Assembly: GCF_000633395.1 (NCBI RefSeq)
Contig: NZ_AYMU01000004.1
Span: 1 to 64,000 of the forward strand
Direction: 5' to 3'
DNA: 64,000 bases
Source: Pseudomonas sp. PH1b
Lineage (GTDB): Bacteria; Pseudomonadota; Gammaproteobacteria; Pseudomonadales; Pseudomonadaceae
Position 1 is the stretch's first letter, and each line of letters starts with the position of its first letter. Both the position numbers and the translations under genes were made by a program. Shown in pieces: positions 1-10,868 of the stretch. The notes beneath the pieces are model-generated. The model was given only the letters and a program-made list of their open reading frames with translations, was not told the DNA's origin and ran no database searches.

Positions 1-499
1 AGGAAACCCGGGGCGATTCACGTCGCCCCAAGGCAAGTAGTGCCGGCTTAGTTTGCGTGTAAAGCGCCTTTTGAGACGTTGTTGCTACGCCTAGCCCTGC
101 CAGATGCCCGAGGTAACCGTCGATCAAGTCCCGGTTTATGTCGGTCAAAAGTAAGTCACGGCCAAAAGCTATTGCCCGCAGCATGCAGCAGTCGAGGAAG
201 TTGCGCATTCCATTTACGCAGTAGCCCGCCACGGTGGTGGAGGTGATGGCGCCATCCTGCCCGGCGAGGAAGCGTTCGATTTGGCGCTGACATGCGTAAG
301 TGATGGTATCAATGCCGACGCCGTACCAGCGAGCAAAGTCGAAGCGACGACTCCTAGACGTATTCAGTCCAAACTCGACGATAGTGTTAATCTCAGAGAT
401 AGACTGGGGCAGGATGGTCACATTGCCGGCCGCGTCGTGGTGGTGTTCGACCTGGGGAACGCTGAGGTCGGTCATGATAAACGCCTTGCGCTTGCTCAT
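1..499 (-). CDS. Second recombinase-associated protein of the element, N-terminal part only
   Basis: A minus-strand frame begins with ATG at 499 and stays open for 166 codons to the left edge, so only the N-terminus is seen. Its start codon overlaps the stop codon of the upstream tyrosine recombinase (TGATG), which implies translational coupling. The visible protein begins MSKRKAFIMTDLSV and contains a helical stretch with the segment FDFARWYGVGID and later LTDINRDLIDGYLGHL, compatible with a SAM-like, core-binding domain of a large integrase. No catalytic domain is within view. Overlapping recombinase genes like these occur in recombinase-in-trio, Tn554-like and gamma-mobile-trio elements. 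Which of these it belongs to cannot be settled from this fragment. Confidence 0.7.
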   Translation of the reverse strand, partial: MSKRKAFIMTDLSVPQVEHHHDAAGNVTILPQSISEINTIVEFGLNTSRSRRFDFARWYGVGIDTITYACQRQIERFLAGQDGAITSTTVAGYCVNGMRNFLDCCMLRAIAFGRDLLLTDINRDLIDGYLGHLAGLGVATTSQKALYTQTKPALLALGRRESPRVS

Positions 500-1647
500 C
501 AGGCTGTCCCCGCCAGTGTGTTCAACTCATCGTCGTAGGCCAGCACAGCTTCGTCGGCCATTTCGTTGATCAAATGCAGGTACACCATAGTCGTCTGAAT
601 CGAGCTGTGACCGAGTTGTCGCTGAAGGAACACAAGTGGATCAAGTCCGTTCGCGGTGTTCCGCTGAAGGCTGACCAGCGTGTGCGTAGCGTAGGTATGC
701 CGGAGCATATGCGTATGGACTTTAATGCCAGCCCGCATACCGGTTTCGCTGATGATCCGGTTGAGGCTCTTGCCATCCTCTGCATAGGGGGCCCCGAATT
801 GGTTGAGAAATAGCGCTTTTTGCGGGGGCTTGCTCAGTGAAACGCGCTCGCCACGTACCTTGGCCACGTAGCGATAGAGTTCGGCGATGAACGTGCGACT
901 GAGGTGAATAGTTCGCGGCTTGCAGCCCTTCGTCACCATGCCGCTTCCGTCAAAGGGGTCGAGACAAATGCGGAGGTTACGCTCGGTTCGTCCCGCCTTG
1001 TCCGGATCAAAGACATAGGCCGTCGGGAAGGCGGCGATTTCCTCGCGGCGCAGGCCAGTGTGCAACGCCAGGCGCATCATCATCCGGTGATGGGGATTTT
1101 CCGCTGCGGCCAGGAGCGACTTGATCTCAGGCATGCTCAAAAACTTGGGCAGGGCCTTATGGCTACGCGGCATTACATCGTTTGTAATGGACTTGCCGCC
1201 GCTGACATCGATATGTTCAAGGAAGGTTTTTTTGCTTCGTACGGTGCGTTCTTCGTAGGCGAAGGGGAGGCGTTTCACCCAACCCTGTTTCAGCGCATAT
1301 TCGTAGAACTTGCAAATATAAGTCAGGCGTTGGCGAGTGGTGTTCGGCGCCAGCTTGCATGTCGCCAAGCAATAGTCCCGATAGGCCGCCACAAGGCTTT
1401 TGGCCTCGCCACGCTCTACGTCGAGCCAGCCAATACTATGGGCTTCAAGGAAGCTGAAGAAGTCGTACAGTGCGCGTCCAGTACTGGGCCAAGATCGCTT
1501 AGAGCCAATGGCTCCACGAAGCAAGTAGTGACGAAAGAACTGATTGGCGGGGGCGCAACTCTCCATCGAGTCCCAAAGCAGAATAGGAAACCCTGGGTAG
1601 GGTTGCCCGGCGATAGCCAAATCTTCAGTAGCCCACACAAGTTCCAT
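499..1647 (-). CDS. Tyrosine recombinase / phage-type integrase
   Basis: This 382-residue protein is a site-specific tyrosine recombinase that presumably integrates and excises the element. The N-terminal half (about residues 1-165) is a core-binding region. The C-terminal catalytic domain shows the expected residues: the first arginine in LHTGLRREEI, the HxxR box in HMLRHTYATH, the late histidine in QLGHSS and the nucleophilic tyrosine in TTMVYLH. It sits next to the element-chromosome junction and is translationally coupled to the following gene. Length and pairing resemble the GmtY-type recombinase of gamma-mobile-trio islands or the first member of other recombinase trios, but that is inference. 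The ATG at 1647 was chosen because the homologous-looking region begins close to it; no strong ribosome binding site is visible. Confidence 0.9.
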   Translation of the reverse strand: MELVWATEDLAIAGQPYPGFPILLWDSMESCAPANQFFRHYLLRGAIGSKRSWPSTGRALYDFFSFLEAHSIGWLDVERGEAKSLVAAYRDYCLATCKLAPNTTRQRLTYICKFYEYALKQGWVKRLPFAYEERTVRSKKTFLEHIDVSGGKSITNDVMPRSHKALPKFLSMPEIKSLLAAAENPHHRMMMRLALHTGLRREEIAAFPTAYVFDPDKAGRTERNLRICLDPFDGSGMVTKGCKPRTIHLSRTFIAELYRYVAKVRGERVSLSKPPQKALFLNQFGAPYAEDGKSLNRIISETGMRAGIKVHTHMLRHTYATHTLVSLQRNTANGLDPLVFLQRQLGHSSIQTTMVYLHLINEMADEAVLAYDDELNTLAGTA

Positions 1648-1680
1648 CTGAGGCCCCCAGCATTGGCGCCTAGCGCGGTC

Positions 1681-2064
1681 TCAAGCAGAGCTAGGGACAT
1701 TAAGCAGTCTTGAAGCGCCTGAGCTTTTAAATGTCTGTAACAAATAGCATAAATATTTAACGTTCTCCAGGTACCGGATCATCAGCTTCTGCAGGTGTTC
1801 CACCGCCATCTTGCTGAAGGCGGTGAAGTCCTGGCCGCCGTCCAGGTACTCCTTCAGCCAGCCGCTGAAGGGAAAAGCACCGGACTCGGGATGGAACAGC
1901 CCCCAGGCTTTGCCCTGTTTGGCGTTGTAGCTTTCATTGAGGTCGGCAAGCATGTTCTCGATGGCTGCGGACTCTGCCAGTTCGGAATCGCGAGCGTGGA
2001 GAACTGCAGGGCTGCCGTCGGGTTTTTTGTCGATCAGGTGGACGATGCAATGACGGATCGGCAT
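1681..2064 (-). pseudogene. yejK: Nucleoid-associated protein YejK/NdpA, 5' fragment cut by the element
   Basis: The frame starts at ATG 2064 ([14 protein letters not shown]) and follows the Pseudomonas YejK/NdpA family through to EHLQKLM, codon 95, at 1780. It then reads 32 codons of unrelated sequence (starting [10 protein letters not shown]) from the element before a stop at 1681. Intact YejK is about 335 residues and binds the nucleoid; only its first quarter is left here. The chimeric 127-residue product is unlikely to work. The gene is divergent from hupN, as in other pseudomonads. The remaining 3' part should be on the far side of the island, outside the window. Confidence 0.88.
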
Positions 2065-2458
2065 GGGCTTCTCGGCTGGTTGAAGGGGGAGGGCGGGCTC
2101 CCCGAAAAAGTGCCCAGTGTACCGCACCCGCTGGTTTTGGCGCGGTTTGCCGGGCGATGAACGGCTCGTCGGTAAGGCTTATGCAATTTTTTACCGATTT
2201 AGAGCAATAAAGCTGACCAAATGGCTAGGTAGAGGCGGATATTTCCCCGTCTGTGTGCTAGTTTTGCCCCGTCTTACGCGATGTCTCAGCGTTAAGCGTG
2301 CATTCAGCATTTGTCGGGTCGAACCAAACTCTGATTTCGGTATCTATAACCCCGATCCGTCGTGGTTGTAACCGGGGTGCCAGGTCCACAAGATCTGGCT
2401 CGATGGCTGACACTGCACTCTGCAATCCAAATGAATTTGATAGGGAAGGAACACCACA
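2065..2458. other. Divergent intergenic region between truncated yejK and hupN
   Basis: This 394-base stretch holds no credible gene. It must contain the promoters of both yejK and hupN. A TATAAC -10-like hexamer at 2344-2349 on the plus strand lacks a convincing -35 partner. A small imperfect hairpin lies at 2380-2400 (GCCAGGTC paired with GATCTGGC), in what would be the hupN leader. The centre (about 2170-2290) is noticeably more AT-rich than its surroundings. Confidence 0.5.
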
Positions 2459-2740
2459 ATGGCTATTACTAAAGACCAACTGATCGCTGATATCGCTGAA
2501 GCTATCGACGCGCCGAAAACCACCGCGCGTAACGCCCTGGACCAGCTGGCTCAGATCGTTGCTGATCAATTGGAAAATGGCGGCGAAATCACTCTGCCAG
2601 GTATCGGCAAACTGAAAGTGACCGAGCGTCCTGCCCGTACTGGCCGTAACCCATCGACTGGCGCTGCCATCGAAATCGCTGCCAAGAAAGTTATCAAGCT
2701 GGTTGTGGCTAAAGGCCTGACCGACGCTGTTAACAAGTAA
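2459..2740 (+). CDS. hupN: HU-family DNA-binding protein HupN
   Basis: This 93-residue protein is a complete HU/IHF-type histone-like protein that bends and compacts DNA as a dimer. The helical dimer region (residues 1-45, MAITKDQLIADIAEAI) is followed by GEITLPGIGKLKV and the DNA-intercalating arm with the signature RPARTGRNPSTGAAIEI, including the conserved Arg-Asn-Pro. A ribosome binding site GGAAGGAA lies 8 bases before the ATG. In Pseudomonas this paralogue sits beside yejK (ndpA), rlmF and valS, which identifies it as HupN rather than HupA or HupB. A hairpin terminator follows directly. Its normal neighbour YejK is broken here. Confidence 0.95.
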   Translation: MAITKDQLIADIAEAIDAPKTTARNALDQLAQIVADQLENGGEITLPGIGKLKVTERPARTGRNPSTGAAIEIAAKKVIKLVVAKGLTDAVNK

Positions 2741-2751
2741 TACTTGCAGTG

Positions 2752-2787
2752 AAACCGTGCTCAGAAGCTTTCCGGGCACGGTTTGAG
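2752..2787 (+). terminator. Hairpin terminator after hupN
   Basis: A perfect 9-base-pair stem (AAACCGTGC at 2752-2760 with GCACGGTTT at 2776-2784) follows the hupN stop by 11 bases. The 3' T tract is short (TTT), so termination may be modest. Confidence 0.65.
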
Positions 2788-2835
2788 TAACACCGGTTCA
2801 CGCAAGGTGAATCGCCGCACAATCCCCCCGCGTTC

Positions 2836-3861
2836 CTAACTCTTCCTGACCCAACGCTCCTGGCTCCAGGCTTGTTGCTGTGCCTTGTCCTTGAAGGTCC
2901 AGGCGACGAAGCGGCTCTGCTTCTGCCCTTGGGACATTTCCACCACCTGGCTTTCCAGGGCTCCGGCCTTTTTCAGCGCGCTTTCGATCGCCGGCAGGTT
3001 AGCGGCCTTCGACACCAGGGTGCTGAACCACAGTACCTGCTGGCCGACGCTGGCGCTTTCACTGATCAACTGGCTGACAAAGCGGATCTCGCCGCCTTCG
3101 CACCAGAGCTCCCGGGCCTGCCCGCCGAAGTTCAGCACCGGCAATTTGCGCTTGGGATCGGCCTTGCCCAGGGCCCGCCATTTGCGCTGGCTGCCGCGGG
3201 TGGCTTCGTCCAGAGAGGAATGGAAGGGCGGGTTGCACATCGTCAGGTCGAAACGCTCGGTGCTGTCCAGCAGGCCGCCGAGGATCTGCTTGGGGTTGCC
3301 CTGCTGGCGCAGGCCGATGGCCTTGTTCAAGCCGTTGGCCTGGACAATGGCCTTGGCAGCGGCCAGGGCCGTGCTGTCGATGTCCGAACCGAGGAACTGC
3401 CAGCGGTAGTCGCTGTAGCCGATCAGTGGATAGATGCAGTTGGCGCCGACCCCGACATCCAGCACCCGCACGGCCGCGCCACGCGGGATTTCCCCCTGGT
3501 TGTGGCTGGCCAGCAGGTCGGCCAGAAAGTGCACATAGTCGGCGCGACCGGGCACCGGTGGGCAGAGGAAGTCCGCCGGGATGTCCCAGTGGGCAATGCC
3601 GTAGAACGCCTTGAGCAAAGCGCGGTTGAACACCCGCACCGCGGCCGGATCGGCGAAGTCGATGCTTTCCTTGCCATAGGGGTTGAGGATCACGAACTGC
3701 CCCAGTTCCGGGGTGCTCTTGATCAACTGCGGGAAGTCGTAGCGCCCCTGATGGCGATTGCGCGGGTGCAGGCTGGCTTTCTCCCGAGGTGCGGCGGCCT
3801 TGGCGGCGGTGGCGGGCTTGGGCTTCTTGCGCGGCGGCTTGGGTGTGCTGGGGGCGGTCAT
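2836..3861 (-). CDS. rlmF: 23S rRNA (adenine(1618)-N6)-methyltransferase RlmF
   Basis: RlmF methylates N6 of A1618 in 23S rRNA using S-adenosylmethionine. The 341-residue frame shows a Lys/Pro-rich basic N-terminus ([16 protein letters not shown]), the family core [16 protein letters not shown], an SAM-binding glycine motif [16 protein letters not shown] and the catalytic NPPF motif in [11 protein letters not shown]. The open frame extends upstream to 3975, but the ATG at 3861 was chosen because it gives the usual family N-terminus; ATG 3897 is an alternative. It is convergent with hupN and separated from valS by a bidirectional terminator. Confidence 0.93.
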   Translation of the reverse strand: MTAPSTPKPPRKKPKPATAAKAAAPREKASLHPRNRHQGRYDFPQLIKSTPELGQFVILNPYGKESIDFADPAAVRVFNRALLKAFYGIAHWDIPADFLCPPVPGRADYVHFLADLLASHNQGEIPRGAAVRVLDVGVGANCIYPLIGYSDYRWQFLGSDIDSTALAAAKAIVQANGLNKAIGLRQQGNPKQILGGLLDSTERFDLTMCNPPFHSSLDEATRGSQRKWRALGKADPKRKLPVLNFGGQARELWCEGGEIRFVSQLISESASVGQQVLWFSTLVSKAANLPAIESALKKAGALESQVVEMSQGQKQSRFVAWTFKDKAQQQAWSQERWVRKS

Positions 3862-3983
3862 GGGGATCGATTCGGGGTGGTTCAAAGTGGCGGGCATTGT
3901 CCCACAGGAGCGGCGGTAAGTTTCAAGCAACGAGCGACAAGTGATGCAAGCGTGCCTCCTCGCTGCATAAGACAAGGTGCATA

Positions 3984-4015
3984 AAAAAGGGAGGCCTATG
4001 CGGGCCTCCCTTTTT
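3984..4015. terminator. Bidirectional terminator between valS and rlmF
   Basis: A 13-base-pair perfect inverted repeat (3984-3996 with 4003-4015, GGGAGGCC core) has an A tract on one side and a T tract on the other. The valS transcript reads through it on the minus strand, so it should end the valS message before rlmF. Confidence 0.85.
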
Positions 4016-4034
4016 CACACTGCGCGAATCGCCG

Positions 4035-6881
4035 TTACAGGCTGGAAATTCGTGCGTGCTGCTCCGCCAGCTTGCCCAGGGCCTGTTCGGCCTCGGCCAG
4101 CTTGGCGCGTTCCTTCTCGATCACTTCGGCTGGAGCCTTGTCGACGAAGGAGGCGTTGGACAGCTTGCCGCCGACCCGCTGCACTTCGCCTTGCAGGCGC
4201 TGGATTTCCTTGTCCAGGCGTGCCAGTTCGGCACCCTTGTCGATCAGCCCGGCCATCGGTACCAGCACTTCCATCTCGCCCACCAAAGCGGTGGCGGACA
4301 GCGGCGCTTCGTCGCCGGCACCCAGCACGGTGATGGATTCGAGGCGGGCCAGCTTCTTCAGCAGGGCTTCGTTCTCGGTCAGGCGGCGCTGGTCTTCGGC
4401 ACTGGCGTTTTTCAGGAACAGGGCCAGGGGCTTGCCCGGGCCGATGTTCATTTCCGCGCGGATGTTGCGGGTGCCGAGCATCAGGCCCTTGAGCCATTCG
4501 ATGTCGTCTTCGGCGGCCTGGTCGATGCGTGCTTCATTGGCCACCGGCCAAGGCTGCAGCATGATGGTCTTGCCCGTGCTGCCTGCCAGCGGTGCCAGGC
4601 GCTGCCAGATTTCCTCGGTGATGAACGGCATGAACGGGTGGGCCAGGCGCAGCGCCACTTCCAGCACGCGCACCAGGGTGCGACGGGTGCCGCGCTGGCG
4701 TTCAACCGGCGAGTTCTCGTCCCACAGCACCGGCTTGGACAGCTCCAGGTACCAGTCGCAGTACTGGTTCCAGATGAACTCGTACAGGGCCTGGGCGGCC
4801 AGGTCGAAGCGGAACTGGTCGAGCTGGCGAGTGACTTCGGCTTCGGTGCGCTGCAGCTGCGAGATGATCCAGCGATCCGCCAGGGACAGCTCGTAGGCCT
4901 CGCCGTTCTGGCCGCAGTCCTCGCCCTTGTCCAGCACGTAGCGCGCGGCGTTCCAGATCTTGTTGCAGAAGTTGCGATAGCCTTCTACGCGGCCCATGTC
5001 GAACTTGATGTCGCGACCGGTGGTGGCCAGGGAGCAGAAGGTGAAGCGCAGGGCGTCGGTGCCGTAGCTGGCGATGCCATCGGCGAATTCGGCACGGGTC
5101 TGCTTCTCGATGGCTTTCTGCAGTTTTGGCTGCATCAGGCCGGTGGTGCGCTTCTGCACCAGGGTTTCGAGGTCGATGCCGTCGATGATGTCCAGCGGAT
5201 CGAGGACGTTGCCCTTGGATTTGGACATCTTCTGGCCCTGGCCGTCGCGGACCAGGCCGTGCACGTACACGGTCTTGAACGGAACTTGCGGCGTGCCGTC
5301 TTCGTTCTTCACCAGGTGCATGGTGAGCATGATCATCCGGGCGACCCAGAAGAAAATGATGTCGAAACCGGTCACCAGCACATCAGTCGGGTGGAAGGTC
5401 TTGAGGAAGTCGGTCTGCTCCGGCCAGCCCAGGGTGGAGAAAGTCCACAGGCCCGAGCTGAACCAGGTGTCGAGCACGTCGTTGTCCTGCTGCAGGGCAA
5501 CGTCCGGGCCGAGGTTGTGCTTGGCCCGTACTTCAGCTTCGTCACGGCCGACATAGACCTTGCCCGACTCGTCGTACCAGGCCGGAATCCGGTGGCCCCA
5601 CCACAGCTGGCGGCTGATGCACCAGTCCTGGATGTCACGCATCCAGGAGAAGTACATGTTCTCGTACTGCTTGGGCACGAAGGCGATGCGGCCGTCTTCC
5701 ACGGCGGCGATGGCAGGTTCTGCCAGGGGCTTGGTGGAAACGTACCACTGGTCGGTCAGCCACGGTTCGATGACAGTGCCGGAACGGTCGCCCTTGGGCA
5801 CTTTCAGCGCGTGGTCGTCGACGCTCACCAGCAGGCCGGCGGCGTCGAACGCGGCGACGATCTGCTTGCGTGCTTCGAAGCGGTCCAGGCCGGCGTACTC
5901 GGCCGGGATCTTGCCATCGACAGTTTCGTTCAGGCTGCCGTCCAGGTTGAACACCTGGCAGGCCGGCAACACGGCGGCGTTCTTGTCGAAGATGTTGAGC
6001 AGCGGCAGGTTGTGACGCTTGCCGACTTCGTAGTCGTTGAAGTCGTGGGCCGGGGTGATCTTCACGCAGCCGGTGCCGAACTCGGGGTCGCAGTAATCAT
6101 CGGCGATGATCGGGATGCGACGGCCCACCAGGGGCAGTTCGACGAACTTGCCGATCAGCGCCTTGTAGCGCTCGTCTTCGGGGTTCACGGCCACGGCGGA
6201 GTCGCCGAGCATGGTTTCCGGACGGGTGGTGGCGACGATCAGGTAGTCGTTGCCTTCAGCGGTCTTGGCGCCGTCGGCCAGTGGGTATTTGAGGTTCCAC
6301 AGGAAGCCCTTCTCGTCGTGGTTCTCCACTTCGAGGTCGGAAATTGCCGTGTGCAGCTTGGTGTCCCAGTTCACCAGGCGCTTGCCGCGGTAGATCAGGC
6401 CGTCTTCGTGCAGGCGTACGAAGGCTTCCTTCACCGCTTCCGAGAGGCCGTCGTCCATGGTGAAGCGCTCGCGGCTCCAGTCCACGGAAGAGCCCAGGCG
6501 GCGGATCTGGCGGCTGATGTTGCCACCGGACTGATCCTTCCACTCCCAGACCTTTTCAAGGAATTTTTCCCGGCCCAGATCGTGACGATTCTGGCCCTGG
6601 GCTTCGATCTGGCGCTCCACCAGCATCTGCGTGGCGATACCGGCGTGGTCGGTGCCTGGCTGCCACAGGGTGTTGCGGCCCTGCATGCGACGGAAACGGA
6701 TCAGGGCGTCCATGATCGCGTTGTTGAAGCCGTGGCCCATGTGCAGGCTGCCGGTGACGTTCGGCGGCGGGATCATGATGGTGTAGGAATCGCCCGCGCC
6801 TTGCGGGGCGAAGTAGTTCTCGGACTCCCAGGTCTGGTACCAGGAAGTTTCAATGGCGTGCGGCTGGTAGGTCTTATCCAT
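4035..6881 (-). CDS. valS: Valine--tRNA ligase
   Basis: This 948-residue class I aminoacyl-tRNA synthetase charges tRNA-Val in the cytoplasm. Near the N-terminus is [16 protein letters not shown], containing the HIGH-type ATP-binding motif. The second ATP motif appears as [14 protein letters not shown] in the middle. The editing (CP1) domain lies between them, with a typical [10 protein letters not shown] block. The C-terminal 70 residues form the ValRS coiled coil ([19 protein letters not shown] and following). Length and order match bacterial ValRS. It starts with ATG ([15 protein letters not shown]). It lies downstream of holC and an Ala/Pro-rich gene on the same strand, the usual Pseudomonas order. 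Confidence 0.97.
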   Translation of the reverse strand: MDKTYQPHAIETSWYQTWESENYFAPQGAGDSYTIMIPPPNVTGSLHMGHGFNNAIMDALIRFRRMQGRNTLWQPGTDHAGIATQMLVERQIEAQGQNRHDLGREKFLEKVWEWKDQSGGNISRQIRRLGSSVDWSRERFTMDDGLSEAVKEAFVRLHEDGLIYRGKRLVNWDTKLHTAISDLEVENHDEKGFLWNLKYPLADGAKTAEGNDYLIVATTRPETMLGDSAVAVNPEDERYKALIGKFVELPLVGRRIPIIADDYCDPEFGTGCVKITPAHDFNDYEVGKRHNLPLLNIFDKNAAVLPACQVFNLDGSLNETVDGKIPAEYAGLDRFEARKQIVAAFDAAGLLVSVDDHALKVPKGDRSGTVIEPWLTDQWYVSTKPLAEPAIAAVEDGRIAFVPKQYENMYFSWMRDIQDWCISRQLWWGHRIPAWYDESGKVYVGRDEAEVRAKHNLGPDVALQQDNDVLDTWFSSGLWTFSTLGWPEQTDFLKTFHPTDVLVTGFDIIFFWVARMIMLTMHLVKNEDGTPQVPFKTVYVHGLVRDGQGQKMSKSKGNVLDPLDIIDGIDLETLVQKRTTGLMQPKLQKAIEKQTRAEFADGIASYGTDALRFTFCSLATTGRDIKFDMGRVEGYRNFCNKIWNAARYVLDKGEDCGQNGEAYELSLADRWIISQLQRTEAEVTRQLDQFRFDLAAQALYEFIWNQYCDWYLELSKPVLWDENSPVERQRGTRRTLVRVLEVALRLAHPFMPFITEEIWQRLAPLAGSTGKTIMLQPWPVANEARIDQAAEDDIEWLKGLMLGTRNIRAEMNIGPGKPLALFLKNASAEDQRRLTENEALLKKLARLESITVLGAGDEAPLSATALVGEMEVLVPMAGLIDKGAELARLDKEIQRLQGEVQRVGGKLSNASFVDKAPAEVIEKERAKLAEAEQALGKLAEQHARISSL

Positions 6882-7000
6882 GCGCGGCGGGACCCTATTG
6901 GCATTTATTCAGGAAAAGCCGGGAAGTATAGCGGAGGGGGGCAGCTGCAAGCCACCAGCGGCAAGCGACAAGATGGCCATGCCCGGCTTTTGCGTGTGGC

Positions 7001-7456
7001 TTATGGTTTGCCGCTGGTCGCTGCTGCGAGCAGGCGTTCCAGGCGAGCGTCGAGGCGGCGCTTGATTTCGGTTTCGATGTGCGGGGCGAAATCGTCGATC
7101 ACGTCTTGCATGATCAGTTGTGCGGCGGCGCGCAGTTCGCTGTCCAGGTGCAGCAGAGCGTCGGCGCTGTTGCTGGCAGGGGCGGGTTTGGCTGCAGGAG
7201 CAGGAGCTGGTGCCGCCACTTGAACGGGAGTCGGCGTCGGTGCCGCTTGCGGTGTGGCTTGCGCTGCGGGGGCGGCTGCGGTTTCGGCAGGTTGCTGGCT
7301 GCCCACCATGTCGAACAGCAGAGGGATTTGCACTTCGCTGCTCACGGTTTCGGTGAGCAGCGGCGGTTGCAGGTTGTCATCGCCGAGCAGTTGGCGGATC
7401 GACTCGAGGTCGTCCAGCAGGTGCGCGGGCTTTTGCAGCGGGTTGGGAGTGTCCAT
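7001..7456 (-). CDS. Ala/Pro-rich protein of unknown function between holC and valS
   Basis: I do not recognise a named family. The 151-residue protein has three parts. The N-terminus (residues 1-55) is acidic and helical with the segment HLLDDLESIRQLLGDDN. A low-complexity Ala/Pro/Gln linker covers about residues 60-100. The C-terminal helix is amphipathic (LRAAAQLIMQDVIDDFAPHIETEIKRRL). It starts with ATG 7456, seven bases after the holC stop, so the two genes should be co-transcribed and probably translationally coupled. Pseudomonads carry a protein of this type at this locus, sometimes labelled polymerase III chi only by proximity. A role with HolC is a guess. Confidence 0.75.
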   Translation of the reverse strand: MDTPNPLQKPAHLLDDLESIRQLLGDDNLQPPLLTETVSSEVQIPLLFDMVGSQQPAETAAAPAAQATPQAAPTPTPVQVAAPAPAPAAKPAPASNSADALLHLDSELRAAAQLIMQDVIDDFAPHIETEIKRRLDARLERLLAAATSGKP

Positions 7457-7463
7457 CGGGTGC

Positions 7464-7892
7464 TCAGAGTCGCTGTAAACGGTGATCTTGCAGAGAATAG
7501 CCCTGTTCGCGATAGAAGCGGAAACTCTCGCGGGCAGCCTGACGAATAGTCGGGTCTTCCACCACCACCTCGGCAATCCGGGCGAAACGCTGGGCAAAGG
7601 CGGGGACGTTCAGGTCCAGGTTCACCAGCAGGTCGGTATGGTCGCCGCAGTCCTGGCCAAGGCCGAGCACGATCAGGCCTTCGGGCTCGCTTTCCGCCGG
7701 GCCGTGGGGGACGAAGGTTTCACCCTTGAACCGCCACAGGCGGGCATCCAGTTCTTCCCGTTGCGCTGCATCACTGCAATGCAGGTAGATCCGGTGGCCC
7801 ATGCGCCAGGCCTTGTCGGTGAGCTTGCAGGCAAAGTCCAGGCGCGCAGCAGGGTCCGCGCTGGGAAGGATATAGAAGTCGACTTTGGTCAT
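7464..7892 (-). CDS. holC: DNA polymerase III chi subunit
   Basis: HolC is the chi subunit of the clamp-loader complex; with psi it links the replisome to single-stranded-DNA-binding protein. The 142-residue protein begins MTKVDFYILPSADPAARLDF and contains the family blocks ACKLTDKAWRMGHRIYLHC and DARLWRFKGETFVPHG, and the C-terminal half QRFARIAEVVVEDP. Length fits bacterial chi. It lies in the conserved order pepA-holC-valS on the minus strand. Confidence 0.94.
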   Translation of the reverse strand: MTKVDFYILPSADPAARLDFACKLTDKAWRMGHRIYLHCSDAAQREELDARLWRFKGETFVPHGPAESEPEGLIVLGLGQDCGDHTDLLVNLDLNVPAFAQRFARIAEVVVEDPTIRQAARESFRFYREQGYSLQDHRLQRL

Positions 7893-7952
7893 GGGGGTTC
7901 CTGAGCCTTGGAGGGCGCCGCCTGCTGGCGGCGCCCTCCGCGGTCATGGTTT

Positions 7953-9749
<1,797 letters not shown>

Positions 9750-10868
9750 TTGATCGTCTTTCGTTATCTGTCCCGCGAAGTCCTGTTGACCCTGAGTGCC
9801 GTGAGTGCGGTGCTGCTGGTCATCATCATGAGCGGGCGCCTCGTCAAGTTTCTCGCCCAAGCCGCCTCGGGAGCCCTGGATCCGGGCTCGCTGTTCCTGG
9901 TCATGGGTTTTCGTTTGCCAGGCTTCTTGCAGCTGATCCTGCCTTTGGGGCTGTTCCTCGGCATCTTGCTGGCTTATGGCCGGCTCTATCTCGAAAGCGA
10001 GATGACCGTGCTGTCGGCTACTGGCATGAGCCAGCAGCGCCTGCTGGGCCTGACCATGATCCCGGCCACCCTGGTAGCCCTGCTGGTGGCCTGGTTGAGC
10101 CTGAGCCTGGCGCCCCAGGGGGCCAACCAGTTCCAGTTGCTGCTGAACAAGCAGGATGCCCTGACCGAGTTCGACACCCTGGTGGCGGGCCGCTTCCAAG
10201 CGCTGAACGACGGCACTCGGGTGACCTATACCGAGCAGCTGTCTGATGATCGGGCCAACCTTTCCGGGGTGTTCATCTCCGAGAAGCGCCTGAACCAAGA
10301 GAAGAAGGACCAGGGCATTTCGGTGCTGGTGGCCGAGAAGGGCCATCAGGACATTCGCCCCGACGGCAACCGCTACCTGATCCTGGAGAACGGCTATCGC
10401 TATGATGGCAATCCGGGCGAGGCCAACTACCGGGTGATCAAATACGATACCTACGGCGTATTGCTGGAACGGCCGGACATCAGTGACGAAGTCACCGACC
10501 GTGACGCCATGCCCACCGCCGACCTGATCGGCAAGGATGACCTGCGGGCCCGTGCCGAGCTGCAATGGCGCCTGTCCCTGCCGCTGCTGGTGTTCATCGT
10601 GACCCTGATGGCGGTGCCGCTGTCCCGGGTCAACCCGCGTCAGGGCCGCTTCCTCAAGCTGATTCCGGCGATCCTTCTTTATATGGCTTACCTGACCATC
10701 CTGATTGCCGTGCGCGGTGCGCTGGAGAAAGGCAAGATTTCGCCCACTCTGGGTCTGTGGTGGGTCCACGCGCTGTTCCTGGTGATCGGCCTGGGACTGA
10801 TGTACTGGGAACCCTTGCGTTTGAAATTGGCGAGTCGTCGCAGCATGAAGGAGATGGCTCGTGGTTAA
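9750..10868 (+). CDS. lptF: LPS export system permease LptF
   Basis: LptF is one of the two inner-membrane permease subunits of the LptB2FG ABC transporter that extracts lipopolysaccharide and passes it to LptC/LptA. The protein (372 residues) has the expected six-helix pattern: membrane segments near the N-terminus (LLTLSAVSAVLLVIIMS) and three at the C-terminus, around a periplasmic beta-jellyroll. The start is taken as TTG 9750, because GGAG at 9738-9741 lies exactly 8 bases upstream and the family begins IVFRYLSREV. The GTG at 9741 overlaps that ribosome binding site and is unlikely. It overlaps lptG by 8 bases. Confidence 0.95.
   Translation: MIVFRYLSREVLLTLSAVSAVLLVIIMSGRLVKFLAQAASGALDPGSLFLVMGFRLPGFLQLILPLGLFLGILLAYGRLYLESEMTVLSATGMSQQRLLGLTMIPATLVALLVAWLSLSLAPQGANQFQLLLNKQDALTEFDTLVAGRFQALNDGTRVTYTEQLSDDRANLSGVFISEKRLNQEKKDQGISVLVAEKGHQDIRPDGNRYLILENGYRYDGNPGEANYRVIKYDTYGVLLERPDISDEVTDRDAMPTADLIGKDDLRARAELQWRLSLPLLVFIVTLMAVPLSRVNPRQGRFLKLIPAILLYMAYLTILIAVRGALEKGKISPTLGLWWVHALFLVIGLGLMYWEPLRLKLASRRSMKEMARG

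Larger units (their letters stand above)
1..1779. mobile_element. Right-hand end of an integrative element inserted in yejK
   Basis: Everything left of about base 1779 is foreign to the yejK-hupN locus. The yejK frame matches the family from its start codon at 2064 down to codon 95 (1780-1782) and then abruptly becomes an unrelated AT-rich sequence. Inside this segment are two overlapping minus-strand genes, one of them a complete tyrosine recombinase, which is the usual content of the end of an integrative island. The left end, the cargo and the rest of yejK lie outside the window. The exact last base of the element could shift by a few bases because any target duplication cannot be seen from one end only. 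Confidence 0.8.

Noticed and set aside
4056..7223. A 1055-codon plus-strand open frame opposite valS
   Set aside because: It is a GC-rich shadow of valS; the reverse strand has clear HIGH and KMSKS motifs and the plus frame has no recognisable domain.
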